Origin: Paracoccaceae bacterium
Lineage (GTDB): Bacteria; Pseudomonadota; Alphaproteobacteria; Rhodobacterales; Rhodobacteraceae
Direction: 5' to 3'
NCBI GenBank assembly: GCA_019634215.1
Contig: JAHQVS010000109.1
Span: 1-33,939 of the forward strand
DNA: 33,939 bases
Each line of letters starts with the position of its first letter. Position 1 is the stretch's first letter. Positions 24,362 to 33,106 of this stretch are shown here, in pieces. The notes under the pieces are model-generated. The model was not told the origin of the DNA. It worked only from the letters and a program-made list of their open reading frames with translations, and ran no database searches. The translations under genes and the position numbers were made by a program.

Positions 24362-24503
24362 GCTCGGAAGCGGAAAATAGGGAAGATGACGTCCAGAGTC
24401 TGGCCTCAGACGGCGACCGATCTCTTCATTCCGCAAAGTCGAGCGAGCCTGTTGGCGCAAAGATGGTGGATCAACGCAAACAGACCAAGCTCGGAGATTT
24501 GGC

Positions 24504-25289
24504 ATGGCAGACGACGCCCAGACAGCCCCGGTGATGCAAACGCAAATTGACGGGGACATCGCAGTAATCACATTCGACCGCCCGGCAAAGCGCAACGCCA
24601 TGAATGACCCGCTGATTGACGCATTGGACCAGTTCTTCTCTAACCCGCCCAAAGGGGTCAACGCCGTGGTGTTGACAGGGAATGGCGGTCATTTCTGCGC
24701 AGGCTTAGATCTCGCCGAGCATCAGAGCCGCTCAGCGGAAGATACTGTTTACCACTCGCGCAACTGGCATCGGATTGCTGACGCCATCGAGTTTGGTGGG
24801 CTGCCGGTGATCTCGGTGCTGAACGGATCGGTGATTGGAGGCGGGATGGAGATTGCCGCCACCACCCATATTCGGATCGCCGAACCGTCGGTGAGATTTC
24901 AGCTGCCAGAGGGGCGGCGCGGGATCTTCGTCGGCGGCGGCGCCAGTGTACGGGTCGGGCGTATCCTCGGCGCGGACCGGATGCGCGAGATGATGTTGAC
25001 CGGGCGCAGCTATGGGGCGGAGGAAGGTCTGTCACTCGGCCTGTGCCATTACGCCGTGGCCGAAGGCGAGGCCATGCCGTTGGCGATGCAACTGGCGCGA
25101 CGGGTCGCCGACAACGCGCCGTTCTCAAACTACCTTATGATTCAGGCGATTAGTAGAATCAACGATATGTCGCGCTCGGATGGGTTGTTCACGGAAAGCT
25201 TGGCCGCCGCCATGGCCCAAACCACCGAGGGCGCAGTGGAGGGCTTGCGCGCATTTCTAGAGAAGCGGGAGCCGAAATTTAGAGATTGA
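24504..25289 (+). CDS. crotonase-family enoyl-CoA hydratase
   Basis: A 261-residue crotonase. The oxyanion-hole segments are HFCAGLDL (63-70) and VIGGGMEIAA (110-119). Glu116 and Glu136 (LPEGRRG), 20 residues apart, correspond to Glu144 and Glu164 of rat enoyl-CoA hydratase, so both hydratase acids are kept. The feruloyl-CoA hydratase-lyase (HCHL, Ech) has serine at the first site. The protein therefore looks like a hydratase for a phenylpropenoyl-CoA, giving a 3-hydroxyacyl-CoA rather than an aldehyde. It heads an operon with the TRAP transporter and has copy B of the 36-bp element upstream. Confidence 0.82.
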   Translation: MADDAQTAPVMQTQIDGDIAVITFDRPAKRNAMNDPLIDALDQFFSNPPKGVNAVVLTGNGGHFCAGLDLAEHQSRSAEDTVYHSRNWHRIADAIEFGGLPVISVLNGSVIGGGMEIAATTHIRIAEPSVRFQLPEGRRGIFVGGGASVRVGRILGADRMREMMLTGRSYGAEEGLSLGLCHYAVAEGEAMPLAMQLARRVADNAPFSNYLMIQAISRINDMSRSDGLFTESLAAAMAQTTEGAVEGLRAFLEKREPKFRD

Positions 25290-25356
25290 GGCGAGCAAGG
25301 CGGCGCAAGGTCAATAGTCCTGCGCCCCTTAGTTGGTGTTTCCAAGGGAGGACATG

Positions 25357-26391
25357 ATGGACAGACGCACGCTTTTGAAGGCCGCCCCCGCCGCCCTGGC
25401 GATGGCGGCGACGCCGCGCGCCCTGATGGCGCAGGAGGCCTCGTTGAGGCTTCACCAGTTCCTGCCCCCAGTGGCGACAGTACCCGCCAAAATTTTAAAG
25501 CCTTGGGGCGAACAGCTCGCCGCCGCATCTGACGGGCGATTGAACATTCAGCATTTCGACGCCATGGCGCTGGGCGGGCGTCCGCCAGAACTGATGGACC
25601 AAGCCCGTGACGGCGTGGCTGATATGACCATGACCCTGGTTGGCTATACTCCCGGCCGTTTCCCACGAACGGAAGTGTTCGAGCTGCCATTTATGATGAC
25701 CGACCCGGTCGCCACTGCGCTTTCGTTCTGGGAGATGGTTGAGACCGATTTCCAGAACAACGAATATGCTGATTTGAAAGTGCTCGGCGCCTGGGTGCAT
25801 GGCCCCGGCTTGGTGCATACCAAAGAGCCGGTCGCCAAACTGGAGGATATGAAGGACAAGACCCTGCGCGGCCCCACCCGGGTGATCAACGATCTGTTGG
25901 CGGAGCTGGGCGCCACCCCGGTCGGGATGCCGCTGCCGACCATTCCCGAGGCGCTCTCCAAGGGCGTCATCAATGGCACCGTGATCCCCTGGGAGGTCAC
26001 ACCGGCGATCCGGTTGTCTGAGTTGGTGAGCAACCACACTGAATTCGGCGGCGACGAGGCGTTGTATACCGCGACGATCGTGCTGGTCATGAACAAGGCG
26101 CGATATGAGGCCTTGCCAGATGATCTGCGCGCGATCTTGGACGCCGAAGCTGGCGCCAAGCTCTCCGCTTTCGCTTCCAAGATTATGTATGAATACGACG
26201 CGCCAGGCCGCGCCATCGCCGAAAAGGCCGGCAACACCATCATCCAACTAGACGACGCCGAAACCGCCCGTTGGAAGGAGGCGTCGCAGCCGGTGATCGC
26301 TCGCTGGGTCGCCGAGATGACGGAGAAAGGGATTGACGGCCAAGCGTTGATCGACCGCGCCCGTGAGCTGATTGCGAAGCACTCGGCTTAA
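25357..26391 (+). CDS. dctP: TRAP transporter substrate-binding protein (DctP family)
   Basis: A 344-residue periplasmic solute receptor with a signal peptide of twin-arginine-like form (MDRRTLLKAAPAALAMAA). Typical DctP segments are VATVPAKILKPWGEQLAAAS, VFELPFMM, LRGPTRVINDLLAELGATPV and EALSKGVINGTVIPWE. Of two adjacent ATGs I chose the second, because GGGAGG then has a five-base spacing. The family binds organic acids, including aromatic ones, and the neighbours suggest a hydroxycinnamate or related acid. Confidence 0.9.
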   Translation: MDRRTLLKAAPAALAMAATPRALMAQEASLRLHQFLPPVATVPAKILKPWGEQLAAASDGRLNIQHFDAMALGGRPPELMDQARDGVADMTMTLVGYTPGRFPRTEVFELPFMMTDPVATALSFWEMVETDFQNNEYADLKVLGAWVHGPGLVHTKEPVAKLEDMKDKTLRGPTRVINDLLAELGATPVGMPLPTIPEALSKGVINGTVIPWEVTPAIRLSELVSNHTEFGGDEALYTATIVLVMNKARYEALPDDLRAILDAEAGAKLSAFASKIMYEYDAPGRAIAEKAGNTIIQLDDAETARWKEASQPVIARWVAEMTEKGIDGQALIDRARELIAKHSA

Positions 26392-26413
26392 CATCAACCA
26401 GAGGAGCGATTAC

Positions 26414-26439
26414 AGGGGCGCTGTTGTGCGCCCCTTTTT
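26414..26439 (+). terminator. rho-independent terminator/attenuator between dctP and dctQ
   Basis: AGGGGCGC and GCGCCCCT form an eight-pair GC-rich stem around TGTTGT, followed directly by TTTT. It is the best intrinsic terminator in the window. Placed inside the transporter operon it would keep binding-protein levels above those of the membrane subunits. Confidence 0.8.
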
Positions 26440-26513
26440 CCTAACGCCTCTGATACGAAGGAGCGCATGCTCCCCTGCCCTGGCCTCGGCCTCAACTGAC
26501 GAGACCATGACGC

Positions 26514-27044
26514 ATGTACGCCTTGCTTCACATGGTGGCTGACCGCCTCGCACGCCTGATGGCTTATCTCGGCGGTGTGGTGCTGATCACGCTCACCATC
26601 GCCACATGCGTCTCGATCATCGGACGCGCGCTTGTGCCGCTCGACCTCGGCGTCGGGCCGATCAAGGGCATCTATGACATGACCGAGATTGGCGTCGCCG
26701 CTGCGGTGTTCGCCTTTATGCCCTGGTGTCAATTCAACCGGGGACACGCCAGCGTCGACCTGTTCACACCATTATACCCGAAACTGATGAACCGCTTCAT
26801 TGATCTGATGGTGGACCTCGGCATGCTGTTGATCGCAGCCGTTGGGGCGTGGCGGCTCTACTTGGGCATGCTAGACAAGATGCGATACGGCGAAACCACG
26901 CTGATCCTTCAATTCCCAGTCTGGCAGGCGTTTCTGGCGAGTCTGATTGGCGCATGCGCTTTCGCCATCATCGCCGCATTTTGCGTATTGCGATCGCTCA
27001 AAGCGCTGTTTGGCGGCTCAGGGGAAGAGGCGGCCCAATCATGA
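26514..27044 (+). CDS. dctQ: TRAP transporter small permease (DctQ family)
   Basis: A 176-residue membrane protein with four hydrophobic segments and the family motif around EIGVAAAVFAFMPWCQFNRGHASVDLF. Its stop overlaps the dctM start (ATGA). It starts after the internal terminator. The ribosome site is weak, so expression may be low relative to dctP. Confidence 0.9.
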   Translation: MYALLHMVADRLARLMAYLGGVVLITLTIATCVSIIGRALVPLDLGVGPIKGIYDMTEIGVAAAVFAFMPWCQFNRGHASVDLFTPLYPKLMNRFIDLMVDLGMLLIAAVGAWRLYLGMLDKMRYGETTLILQFPVWQAFLASLIGACAFAIIAAFCVLRSLKALFGGSGEEAAQS

Positions 27045-28378
27045 GTAACTTTGAGTTGGCCTTGTGGTCGTTCCCTGTTCTGCTGCTGCTGATCTTCCTG
27101 CGCACGCCAATCGCCTTGGCGATGCTGCTGGTGGGGTTTGGCGGCGGATTTCTGGTCACCGGCACGCCGATGATGGCGCTGAACCAGCTTAAGACGCTGA
27201 CTTACGGCACCTTCTCAAACTATTCCTTCTCGATTATCCCGCTGTTTCTGCTGATGGGGCAGTTTGCAACATTGTCAGGCATGTCGGCATCGCTGTTTCG
27301 AGCCGCCGAGGGATTTCTGGGACATCGCAAAGGCGGGGTAGCGATGTCGGCGGTGGGGGCCTGCGCCGGGTTTGGGGCGATCTGCGGGTCATCACTAGCG
27401 ACCGCCGCCACCATGGGGCAAGTCGCGCTGCCGGAACTGCGGCGATACGGTTATCCAAGCTCGCTGGCGACGGGCGCGCTGGCGGCGGGGGGCACGCTCG
27501 GCATTCTGATCCCGCCCTCGGTGATCCTGGTGATTTACGCGATCTTGACTGAACAGAACATCGAGAAGCTGTTCGTCGCCGCACTGGTTCCCGGCATCCT
27601 GGCCGCGATCGGGTATATGTTGGCAATCTCGATCTGGATGCGGGTCTGGCCGAACGACGCCGCCGTGCGTGAGCGGGCGTCCTGGCCGGAGCGCTTCAGC
27701 GCCCTGGGGGCAGTATGGCCGGTGTTGGTGATTTTTCTGCTGGTGGTCGGCGGCATCTACATGGGCATTTTCACCCCAACCGAGGCGGCCGCCGTCGGCG
27801 CCGCCGGAACCGGGCTGGTGGCGCTGCTCTCAGGCCAATTGAACGGAGAAAGGTTGAAGCAAGCGGTATTGTCTACAGCCTCATCAACGGCGATGATCTT
27901 TCTTATCATCCTCGGCGCTGGACTCTACAACAACTTCCTGGCCCTGACCCAATTGCCGCAGACAGCATCGATGTGGGTGGGCGAGCAGGGCTTCTCGCCT
28001 TGGATGGTGCTGGCGGCGGTGCTGCTGATGTATCTGGTGTTCGGCTGCATCATGGACTCGCTGTCGATGGTGCTGCTAACGGTGCCGATCATCTATCCGA
28101 TCATGCTGGCGTTGGACTTCGGCATGGCGCCGGATGATTTCGGGCTTTGGTTCGGGATACTTGTGCTGATAGTAGTCGAGGTCGGGCTGATCACGCCGCC
28201 GGTAGGAATGAACTTGTTCATCATCAATGGGCTGGCCAAGGATACGCCGATCAGCGCTACCTATCGCGGAGTGCTGCCGTTCGTCGCCACAGATATTGTC
28301 CGGGTGGTCATCCTGACGGCGTTTCCGGCGATCACGCTCGGGCTGGTGTGGTTCATCGACGGATTGGGGGGCGGCTGA
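27041..28378 (+). CDS. dctM: TRAP transporter large permease (DctM family)
   Basis: A 445-residue transport subunit with about 12 membrane segments. DctM hallmarks are PIALAMLLVGFGGGF, the FGAICGSSLATAATMGQVALPEL region, GGTLGILIPPSVILVIYAILTEQN, and the end IITPPVGMN-like stretch (GLITPPVGMNLFIINGLAKD). The start MSNFELALW overlaps dctQ. A longer in-frame extension into dctQ is rejected. It converges on the feruloyl-CoA synthase gene. Confidence 0.92.
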   Translation: MSNFELALWSFPVLLLLIFLRTPIALAMLLVGFGGGFLVTGTPMMALNQLKTLTYGTFSNYSFSIIPLFLLMGQFATLSGMSASLFRAAEGFLGHRKGGVAMSAVGACAGFGAICGSSLATAATMGQVALPELRRYGYPSSLATGALAAGGTLGILIPPSVILVIYAILTEQNIEKLFVAALVPGILAAIGYMLAISIWMRVWPNDAAVRERASWPERFSALGAVWPVLVIFLLVVGGIYMGIFTPTEAAAVGAAGTGLVALLSGQLNGERLKQAVLSTASSTAMIFLIILGAGLYNNFLALTQLPQTASMWVGEQGFSPWMVLAAVLLMYLVFGCIMDSLSMVLLTVPIIYPIMLALDFGMAPDDFGLWFGILVLIVVEVGLITPPVGMNLFIINGLAKDTPISATYRGVLPFVATDIVRVVILTAFPAITLGLVWFIDGLGGG

Positions 28379-28405
28379 GGCGAGCCGGCGCGCTTTCCAG
28401 AGTGC

Positions 28406-30193
28406 TCACACCATTATCGCGCCCTTCTCCCCAGTGTAGAGCGCCGCGACTAATGCGGCGTTATTGGCGCGCAAAGCCCTTTGATTGAGGGAACCTTTCT
28501 CGGTGATCTCCCCCCGGTCGAAATTGGGAGGTTCGGCCATAATGACGGCGCGGCGGACACGGCTGGCGGAGCCGGTGGCGGCCTTGGCCGCCGCTGCAAG
28601 CTTGTCGGCTAAAGCAGCGTCTCGCGTGGCTGGATCCATGGTCTGCGCCGCCTCGGACAACCACAACAGCGCGCCTACTTGCGCCTCGTTCTCACCAACG
28701 ATAACGGCGTCCCGCACTAGTCCTCCCATAGCGTCGACCAACGCCGCACGCACTGCGCCCACCGCAACCCAGGTGCCAGTGGTGAGTTTGAAATTCTCCG
28801 CCACCCGGCCGTCAAAGAAGAAGCCCTTAGCAAAATCCTCCGGATCGGCGGGGCGCAGCGCGTCGCCCAGAAGATAGAACCCCTCCTCGTCAAAGGCCTG
28901 CGCGGTCTTTTCGGGGTCGCTGAAATAGCCTGGGGTTATGGTGGGTCCCTTGAGGCACGCCTCCAGTTTGCCGCCGTTCGGGGCCAGTTTGAGCGTGAGC
29001 CCCCGCGAAGGCACGCCAACATTGCCCGCTTTCTGCTGGATCTCGGTACAGGCCAGGGCGAAGGGAGCCGTCTCGGTGGCGCCGAGGCCGGTAGCGAGCA
29101 AAACATCGCGCCCGGTAATTTTACGGCCAATGGCGGAGAGCCGGTCCCAAGTGTGCTGGGCCATACCGGCGCCTGCGTAAAACAGCATCTCAAGATCAGC
29201 GAAAAAGCGCTGTGCGAGGTCTGCATCCCGCTCCAACTCCGCCACCAGCAGATCGTAGCCGATCGGGACGTTGAAATACCACGTGCAGGAGATCTCGCGC
29301 AGATTGCGAACCGTGGCCTCAAACTTGCCCGGTGCGGGGCGGCCATCATCGATGTAGTAAGAGCCACCGTTAGTCAGGACCAAGTAAGAAGATTTATTCC
29401 CCGAGGCAGTATGATTCCAGGGCGCCCAGTCGAGCACCACCGGCGGTTTCTCGGTTAAGAAGCGATAGCAATCGCGGATCATGGCTTGGCTGGCGCAGAT
29501 CATGCGGTTGGTGTTGATCACCGCCTTCGGCGCGCCGGTGGAGCCGGAGGTGAAGAGGTATTTCACCACCGTCTCCTCGGTCAAAGCGCTCCGCGCCGGA
29601 GCGGCATTGGCTGAGTCAGCCTCCAGCAGGGCGCCGAAAGCGAGCGCGCCGTTGACCGGGTTGCAATGGTTGATCACGGCCCTGCCTTTGGCGGCGATTA
29701 CTGATAAGGCTGGCGCGAAGGCGGCGCCGTCATCAGCAAACACAGCGCCGGGGGTCAGAACAGCGGCGATGTCCTTAAGTTTAGCGTGATCCGTGGACAC
29801 CAAGGAATAGGCTGGCGTCACCGGCGCGTAAGGGATGCCGACATAGGCGCAGGCGACGCCCAACAAAGCGTGTTCCAGGCTGTTTTCAGACAGAATCAAC
29901 AGCGGCCGGCCCGGCCCGAGCCCCAATCCGAGTAAGGCGGCGCCAAGAGAGCGGGCGGCGCTCCGCCCCTCCGCATAGCTGACCCGCCGCCAACCGCCGT
30001 CATCGCCGCGCCGGGCGATCCAAGTGCGCTCTGGCGCAGTATCGGCCCAATGATCGAGATACGCCGCAAGCGTGGGCAGATAACTCTCAAGCTCTCCCCT
30101 TTGCCGCATCAAGACAACACCGTCCTCACGGCGCTCATACTCAAACTCCGGTCGCCAGAACCGGGAATCGGGCGGACTAGCGGCGGCGCTCAT
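28406..30193 (-). CDS. fcs: feruloyl-CoA synthase (hydroxycinnamate-CoA ligase)
   Basis: A 595-residue ANL-family enzyme. The phosphate loop is LFTSGSTGAPKAV (213-225), then GLGATETAPFA, FYLLGDALRPADPEDFAKGF, and a C-terminal GEITEKGSLNQRALRAN with the catalytic lysine. The extra length (usual ligases are about 520) and the ITEKGS(L/I)NQR ending are typical of Fcs-type feruloyl-CoA synthases. It would activate ferulate, p-coumarate or caffeate in the cytoplasm. It is third in the leftward marR-SDR-fcs unit, 23 bases after the SDR, with AAGGAC upstream of the ATG. Confidence 0.88.
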   Translation of the reverse strand: MSAAASPPDSRFWRPEFEYERREDGVVLMRQRGELESYLPTLAAYLDHWADTAPERTWIARRGDDGGWRRVSYAEGRSAARSLGAALLGLGLGPGRPLLILSENSLEHALLGVACAYVGIPYAPVTPAYSLVSTDHAKLKDIAAVLTPGAVFADDGAAFAPALSVIAAKGRAVINHCNPVNGALAFGALLEADSANAAPARSALTEETVVKYLFTSGSTGAPKAVINTNRMICASQAMIRDCYRFLTEKPPVVLDWAPWNHTASGNKSSYLVLTNGGSYYIDDGRPAPGKFEATVRNLREISCTWYFNVPIGYDLLVAELERDADLAQRFFADLEMLFYAGAGMAQHTWDRLSAIGRKITGRDVLLATGLGATETAPFALACTEIQQKAGNVGVPSRGLTLKLAPNGGKLEACLKGPTITPGYFSDPEKTAQAFDEEGFYLLGDALRPADPEDFAKGFFFDGRVAENFKLTTGTWVAVGAVRAALVDAMGGLVRDAVIVGENEAQVGALLWLSEAAQTMDPATRDAALADKLAAAAKAATGSASRVRRAVIMAEPPNFDRGEITEKGSLNQRALRANNAALVAALYTGEKGAIMV

Positions 30194-30216
30194 GGCGTTG
30201 TCCTTCTGAGCGGCGC

Positions 30217-30981
30217 TTAACGCGGGGCCATGCGGATCGCAGCGTCGAGGCGGATTACCTCGCCGTTGAGCATCGGGTTGTTGACGATATGGCGAACCAG
30301 TGGGGCGTATTCATCGGGATCGCCCAAACGAGATGGGAAAGGAGCCTGGGCCCCAAGTGAGTCCTGAACCTCTTGCGGCAACGACTCGAGCAGCGGGGTT
30401 TTGAACAGCCCCGGCGCGATGGTGCAGACGCGCACGCCCTTGTCGGCCAAATCGCGCGCCATCGGCAGGGTCATGCCGACAATCCCACCCTTGGAGGCGG
30501 CGTAGGCGATCTGTCCGATCTGCCCGTCATAGGCGGCGACCGACGCGGTGTTGACAATCACCCCGCGCGCGCCGTCAGCACCAGCGGGCTCGCCAGCGGC
30601 CATTCGGGCGGCTGCCTGGGAAGCGCAATTGAACGAGCCGATCAGATTGATCCGGATGACCTTGTCAAACAGGGCGGGGTCATGGGCCTCACCACGCGAG
30701 ACGGTCTTGGCCGCCGGGCCAACCCCCGCGCAGTTCACCAACACCCGGATCTGCCCTTCTTGCGCCGCCGCGTCGATTCCCGCCGCCACCTGAGATGGAT
30801 CGGACACATCAACCGCGACATAACGCCCGCCAATGCGGGCGGCATGGGCGGCGCCAGCTTCGGCATTCAGGTCGAACAGCACCACTTTCATCTCTTGCGC
30901 CGCCAAGGCGGCGGCGGTGGCGGCGCCGAGCCCCGACGCGCCGCCGGTGACAATTGCAACCTCTCCCGAAAAACTCTGCAT
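30217..30981 (-). CDS. short-chain dehydrogenase, 3-hydroxyacyl-CoA dehydrogenase type (HSD10-like)
   Basis: A 254-residue SDR with the NAD-binding TGGASGLG (12-19), VNCAG, and the catalytic Ser147, Tyr160 and Lys164. The sequence pattern (TIAPGLFKTPLLESLP and the closing MLNGEVIRLDAAIRMAPR) is that of 17-beta-HSD10-like 3-hydroxyacyl-CoA dehydrogenases. The ATG overlaps the marR stop (TGATG) with GGAGAGG upstream, so the upstream in-frame extension is not used. With fcs and the crotonase it completes the first three steps of a side-chain beta-oxidation. The substrate is inferred. Confidence 0.87.
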   Translation of the reverse strand: MQSFSGEVAIVTGGASGLGAATAAALAAQEMKVVLFDLNAEAGAAHAARIGGRYVAVDVSDPSQVAAGIDAAAQEGQIRVLVNCAGVGPAAKTVSRGEAHDPALFDKVIRINLIGSFNCASQAAARMAAGEPAGADGARGVIVNTASVAAYDGQIGQIAYAASKGGIVGMTLPMARDLADKGVRVCTIAPGLFKTPLLESLPQEVQDSLGAQAPFPSRLGDPDEYAPLVRHIVNNPMLNGEVIRLDAAIRMAPR

Positions 30982-31463
30982 CAATCCTCTCCTTCCAATT
31001 CTGATCGAATATGCTTCAGAATTGTCACTAGCTGCTTTTTCTCTTGAGGGCTGAGAACCCTCATCCTTGCCTGCTCCCGATGATGCAACTCTTCGCAGAT
31101 CATCGCACACACGCGCGCCCCCTCTGGTGTGGGGTAAAGGGCAAAGATGCGGCGATCACCCGGCACCTGAGCCCGCCGCACATATCCCCGCTTCTCCAAA
31201 TCACTGACGATTGCAACCAACCCGGAGCGCTCAATCCCGAGTCGCCGCGCCACCTCGCTTTGGGTGACATGCGGAGACTCCGCCACCACCGTCAGAACGG
31301 AGAACACACGAGGCGACATGCCTTCATCGCCCAGCGCCTCACGAAAATCGGCCAAAAACAGCATATAGGCGCGTTTCAGATTGTAGCCGATCAGTCTCTC
31401 CAGCACCCCAGCAGTCTTTGGATCTGTCGTCCCGGGGGTTGGGACAATGCCGTCACACGCCAT
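30981..31463 (-). CDS. MarR-family regulator, CouR/FerR-like
   Basis: A 160-residue winged-helix regulator: HVTQSEVARRLGIERSGLVA is the recognition region, and DLEKRGYVRRAQVPGDRRIF is the wing with the usual DRR. MarR repressors of hydroxycinnamate genes, such as CouR and FerC, are released by the CoA thioester made by the neighbouring ligase. Location at the head of the SDR-fcs operon and divergent from the CoxM-type gene fits that role. CGGAGGCG precedes the ATG. Confidence 0.85.
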   Translation of the reverse strand: MACDGIVPTPGTTDPKTAGVLERLIGYNLKRAYMLFLADFREALGDEGMSPRVFSVLTVVAESPHVTQSEVARRLGIERSGLVAIVSDLEKRGYVRRAQVPGDRRIFALYPTPEGARVCAMICEELHHREQARMRVLSPQEKKQLVTILKHIRSELEGED

Positions 31464-31534
31464 GGCGCCTCCGTTTCGAACAAGGGGCCAGATTAATCCG
31501 GGCGATCAAGGAACAGCCCGAGCCATATCGAATC

Positions 31535-31546
31535 TGATTTCAATCA
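31535..31546. promoter_or_regulatory. inverted repeat TGATT-TC-AATCA, candidate MarR operator
   Basis: Perfect five-base arms, 72 bases upstream of marR and between it and the divergent molybdenum hydroxylase genes. On the minus strand it lies within a possible TCTTGA-N16-TATGGC promoter, where a repressor would block transcription. The palindrome TGTTAACA follows six bases away. This is a position-based guess. Confidence 0.4.
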
Positions 31547-31551
31547 AGAAC

Positions 31552-31559
31552 TGTTAACA
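31552..31559. promoter_or_regulatory. palindrome TGTTAACA
   Basis: A perfect eight-base palindrome in the marR/CoxM gap, close to the TGATT inverted repeat. It may be a second operator half or chance. Confidence 0.2.
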
Positions 31560-31694
31560 ATAGAAACAGTCAAGGCCCATTTCTGATCCTTCCTTGGAGG
31601 ATGATTGTGGGCAAGATGTGAAAATCCCAGCCTCGCCAAACGCAACAAACTCGCTATCCTCACCCGGCAGAACAGTCGCGCAGACGACGAACCA

Positions 31695-31710
31695 GGGAGG
31701 ACTCGCCTTG
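31695..31710 (+). promoter_or_regulatory. ribosome binding site and TTG start of the CoxM-like gene
   Basis: GGGAGG, seven bases, then TTG. The TTG begins [10 protein letters not shown], which is exactly where CoxM-family proteins start. Upstream in-frame ATGs add unrelated sequence and have no comparable site. Confidence 0.65.
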
Positions 31711-32571
31711 ATACCAGCCAAGTTTGAATACCACCGGCCCGACACACTGTCCGAGGCGGTGGCTCTGCTGGCCCACCATGGCGATGACGCCCGGGTGATC
31801 GCCGGTGGCCAGAGCTTGACGCCGATGATGAAGCTACGGTTGGCGGCGCCGGGGCATTTGGTGGATTTGCAGGCGATCGCCGAGCTGCGCGCGCGCGGAT
31901 CGGTGGCCGGCTTTGTGAAGATCGGCGCAACCTGCCGACAGGCTGAATTGATCACGGATGAGAGCATCTCTCGGCTGTGCCCGCTGTTGCGAGAAGCGGC
32001 GTTGCAGATCGCCGACCCGCAAGTGCGCAACATGGGCACCATCGGCGGCAATGTCGCCAACGGCGACCCAGGCAACGATATGCCGGGCCTGATGCAGTGC
32101 CTGAACGCGGTGTTCGCGCTGCAAGGGCCGAAGGGCGGGCGCGAGGTGGCGGCGAGAGACTATTACGAAGCGGCTTACGTCACATCAGCCGCCGATGATG
32201 AGATCCTCACCCTGATCAAGATCCCGACGCCGCCCATTGGCCACGGCTGGGCTTATGAGAAGCAAAAGCGCAAGATCGGCGACTACGCCACCGCCGCCGC
32301 CGCCGTGCTGCTGACGAAGACCAACGGCGTCTGCGACAGCGCCTCTATCGCCATGACTAATCTTGGCGAGACGCCCTTGTTCGCAGAGGAGGCCGGAAAG
32401 CTGTTGGTGGGATCGACGCTGGACGAGGCGGCCCTGAAGGCGGCCGCGAAAGCCGCCGTCGCCATCACCGAACCGGCGGAGGATGGGCGTGGACCGGTCG
32501 AGTTCAAGCGCGCCGTCGCCGAGGTGATGCTGCTGCGGGCGCTCAAGCGCGCTGCCGGACGCGCGCAATAA
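31708..32571 (+). CDS. molybdenum hydroxylase FAD subunit (CoxM-like)
   Basis: A 287-residue FAD-binding subunit of the xanthine dehydrogenase/CO dehydrogenase family. It carries AGGQSL (32-37) and [14 protein letters not shown] (111-124), the two FAD loops, and a C-terminal CO dehydrogenase flavoprotein domain ending in [10 protein letters not shown]. It begins at TTG. It opens a three-gene unit (medium, small, large). The family hydroxylates aldehydes, N-heterocycles, CO or 4-hydroxybenzoyl-CoA. Which substrate applies cannot be told from this subunit. Confidence 0.9.
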   Translation: MIPAKFEYHRPDTLSEAVALLAHHGDDARVIAGGQSLTPMMKLRLAAPGHLVDLQAIAELRARGSVAGFVKIGATCRQAELITDESISRLCPLLREAALQIADPQVRNMGTIGGNVANGDPGNDMPGLMQCLNAVFALQGPKGGREVAARDYYEAAYVTSAADDEILTLIKIPTPPIGHGWAYEKQKRKIGDYATAAAAVLLTKTNGVCDSASIAMTNLGETPLFAEEAGKLLVGSTLDEAALKAAAKAAVAITEPAEDGRGPVEFKRAVAEVMLLRALKRAAGRAQ

Positions 32572-32611
32572 GCACTTAGAACAACAATATTCCCCAGGGA
32601 GGACGCCAGAT

Positions 32612-33106
32612 ATGGCGAAAGCACACGTCAAAATGACGGTGAACGGGCGCGAGATTGAAGCGCTCGCAGAACCGCGCACCCTACTGATCCATTTCCTACG
32701 CGAGCAATTGGAGCTGACCGGCCCGCATATCGGCTGTGAGACCGGTCATTGCGGCGCTTGCACTGTCGATCTCGATGGCCGCTCGGTGAAGAGCTGCAAC
32801 ATGTTCGTCGCCCAAGCCGACGGCGCAAATGTCACCACCATCGAGGGCATCCAAGGCGAGGGCGGCGGGATGCATGTGCTGCAAGAGATGTTCCGCGAGC
32901 ATCATGGCCTGCAATGCGGCTATTGCACCCCCGGCATGATCACCCGCGCCTATCGGCTGCTGCAGGAGACCCCTGACCCAACGGAAGAGGAAGTCCGCTT
33001 CGGCCTGGCCGGCAACCTTTGCCGCTGCACCGGCTACCAGAACATCGTTAAGGCGGTGTTGGCCGCCGCGGCTCAGATGAACGCCAGCAAGGAGGCCGCG
33101 GAATGA
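32612..33106 (+). CDS. molybdenum hydroxylase [2Fe-2S] subunit (CoxS-like)
   Basis: A 164-residue iron-sulfur subunit. The plant-ferredoxin-type cluster cysteines are 42, 47, 50 and 62 ([16 protein letters not shown]...SC), and the second cluster uses 102, 105, 137 and 139 (QCGYCTPGM...CRCTGY). It passes electrons from the molybdenum site to FAD. GGGAGGA precedes the ATG, and the stop overlaps the large-subunit start (ATGA). Confidence 0.95.
   Translation: MAKAHVKMTVNGREIEALAEPRTLLIHFLREQLELTGPHIGCETGHCGACTVDLDGRSVKSCNMFVAQADGANVTTIEGIQGEGGGMHVLQEMFREHHGLQCGYCTPGMITRAYRLLQETPDPTEEEVRFGLAGNLCRCTGYQNIVKAVLAAAAQMNASKEAAE

Larger units (their letters stand above)
24037..24503. other. regulatory intergenic region between amidohydrolase and crotonase genes
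   Basis: This 467-base divergent gap holds a 16-codon ORF with a strong ribosome site (24267-24317) and copy B of the 36-bp element (24326-24361). After copy B comes a 142-base leader before the crotonase ATG, with a small GTCTG-4-CAGAC hairpin. The 230 bases next to the amidohydrolase show no further gene. Longer plus-strand frames here have no protein-like features. Confidence 0.6.

Noticed and set aside
24504-25289. Naming the crotonase as feruloyl-CoA hydratase-lyase (ech, vanillin-forming)
   Set aside because: Both hydratase glutamates are present, whereas the hydratase-lyase has serine at the first. The general crotonase call is safer despite the fcs neighbour.
25495-26247. 250-codon minus-strand frame opposite dctP
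   Set aside because: Antisense shadow of a solute-binding protein with signal peptide and family motifs. It has no start signal of its own.
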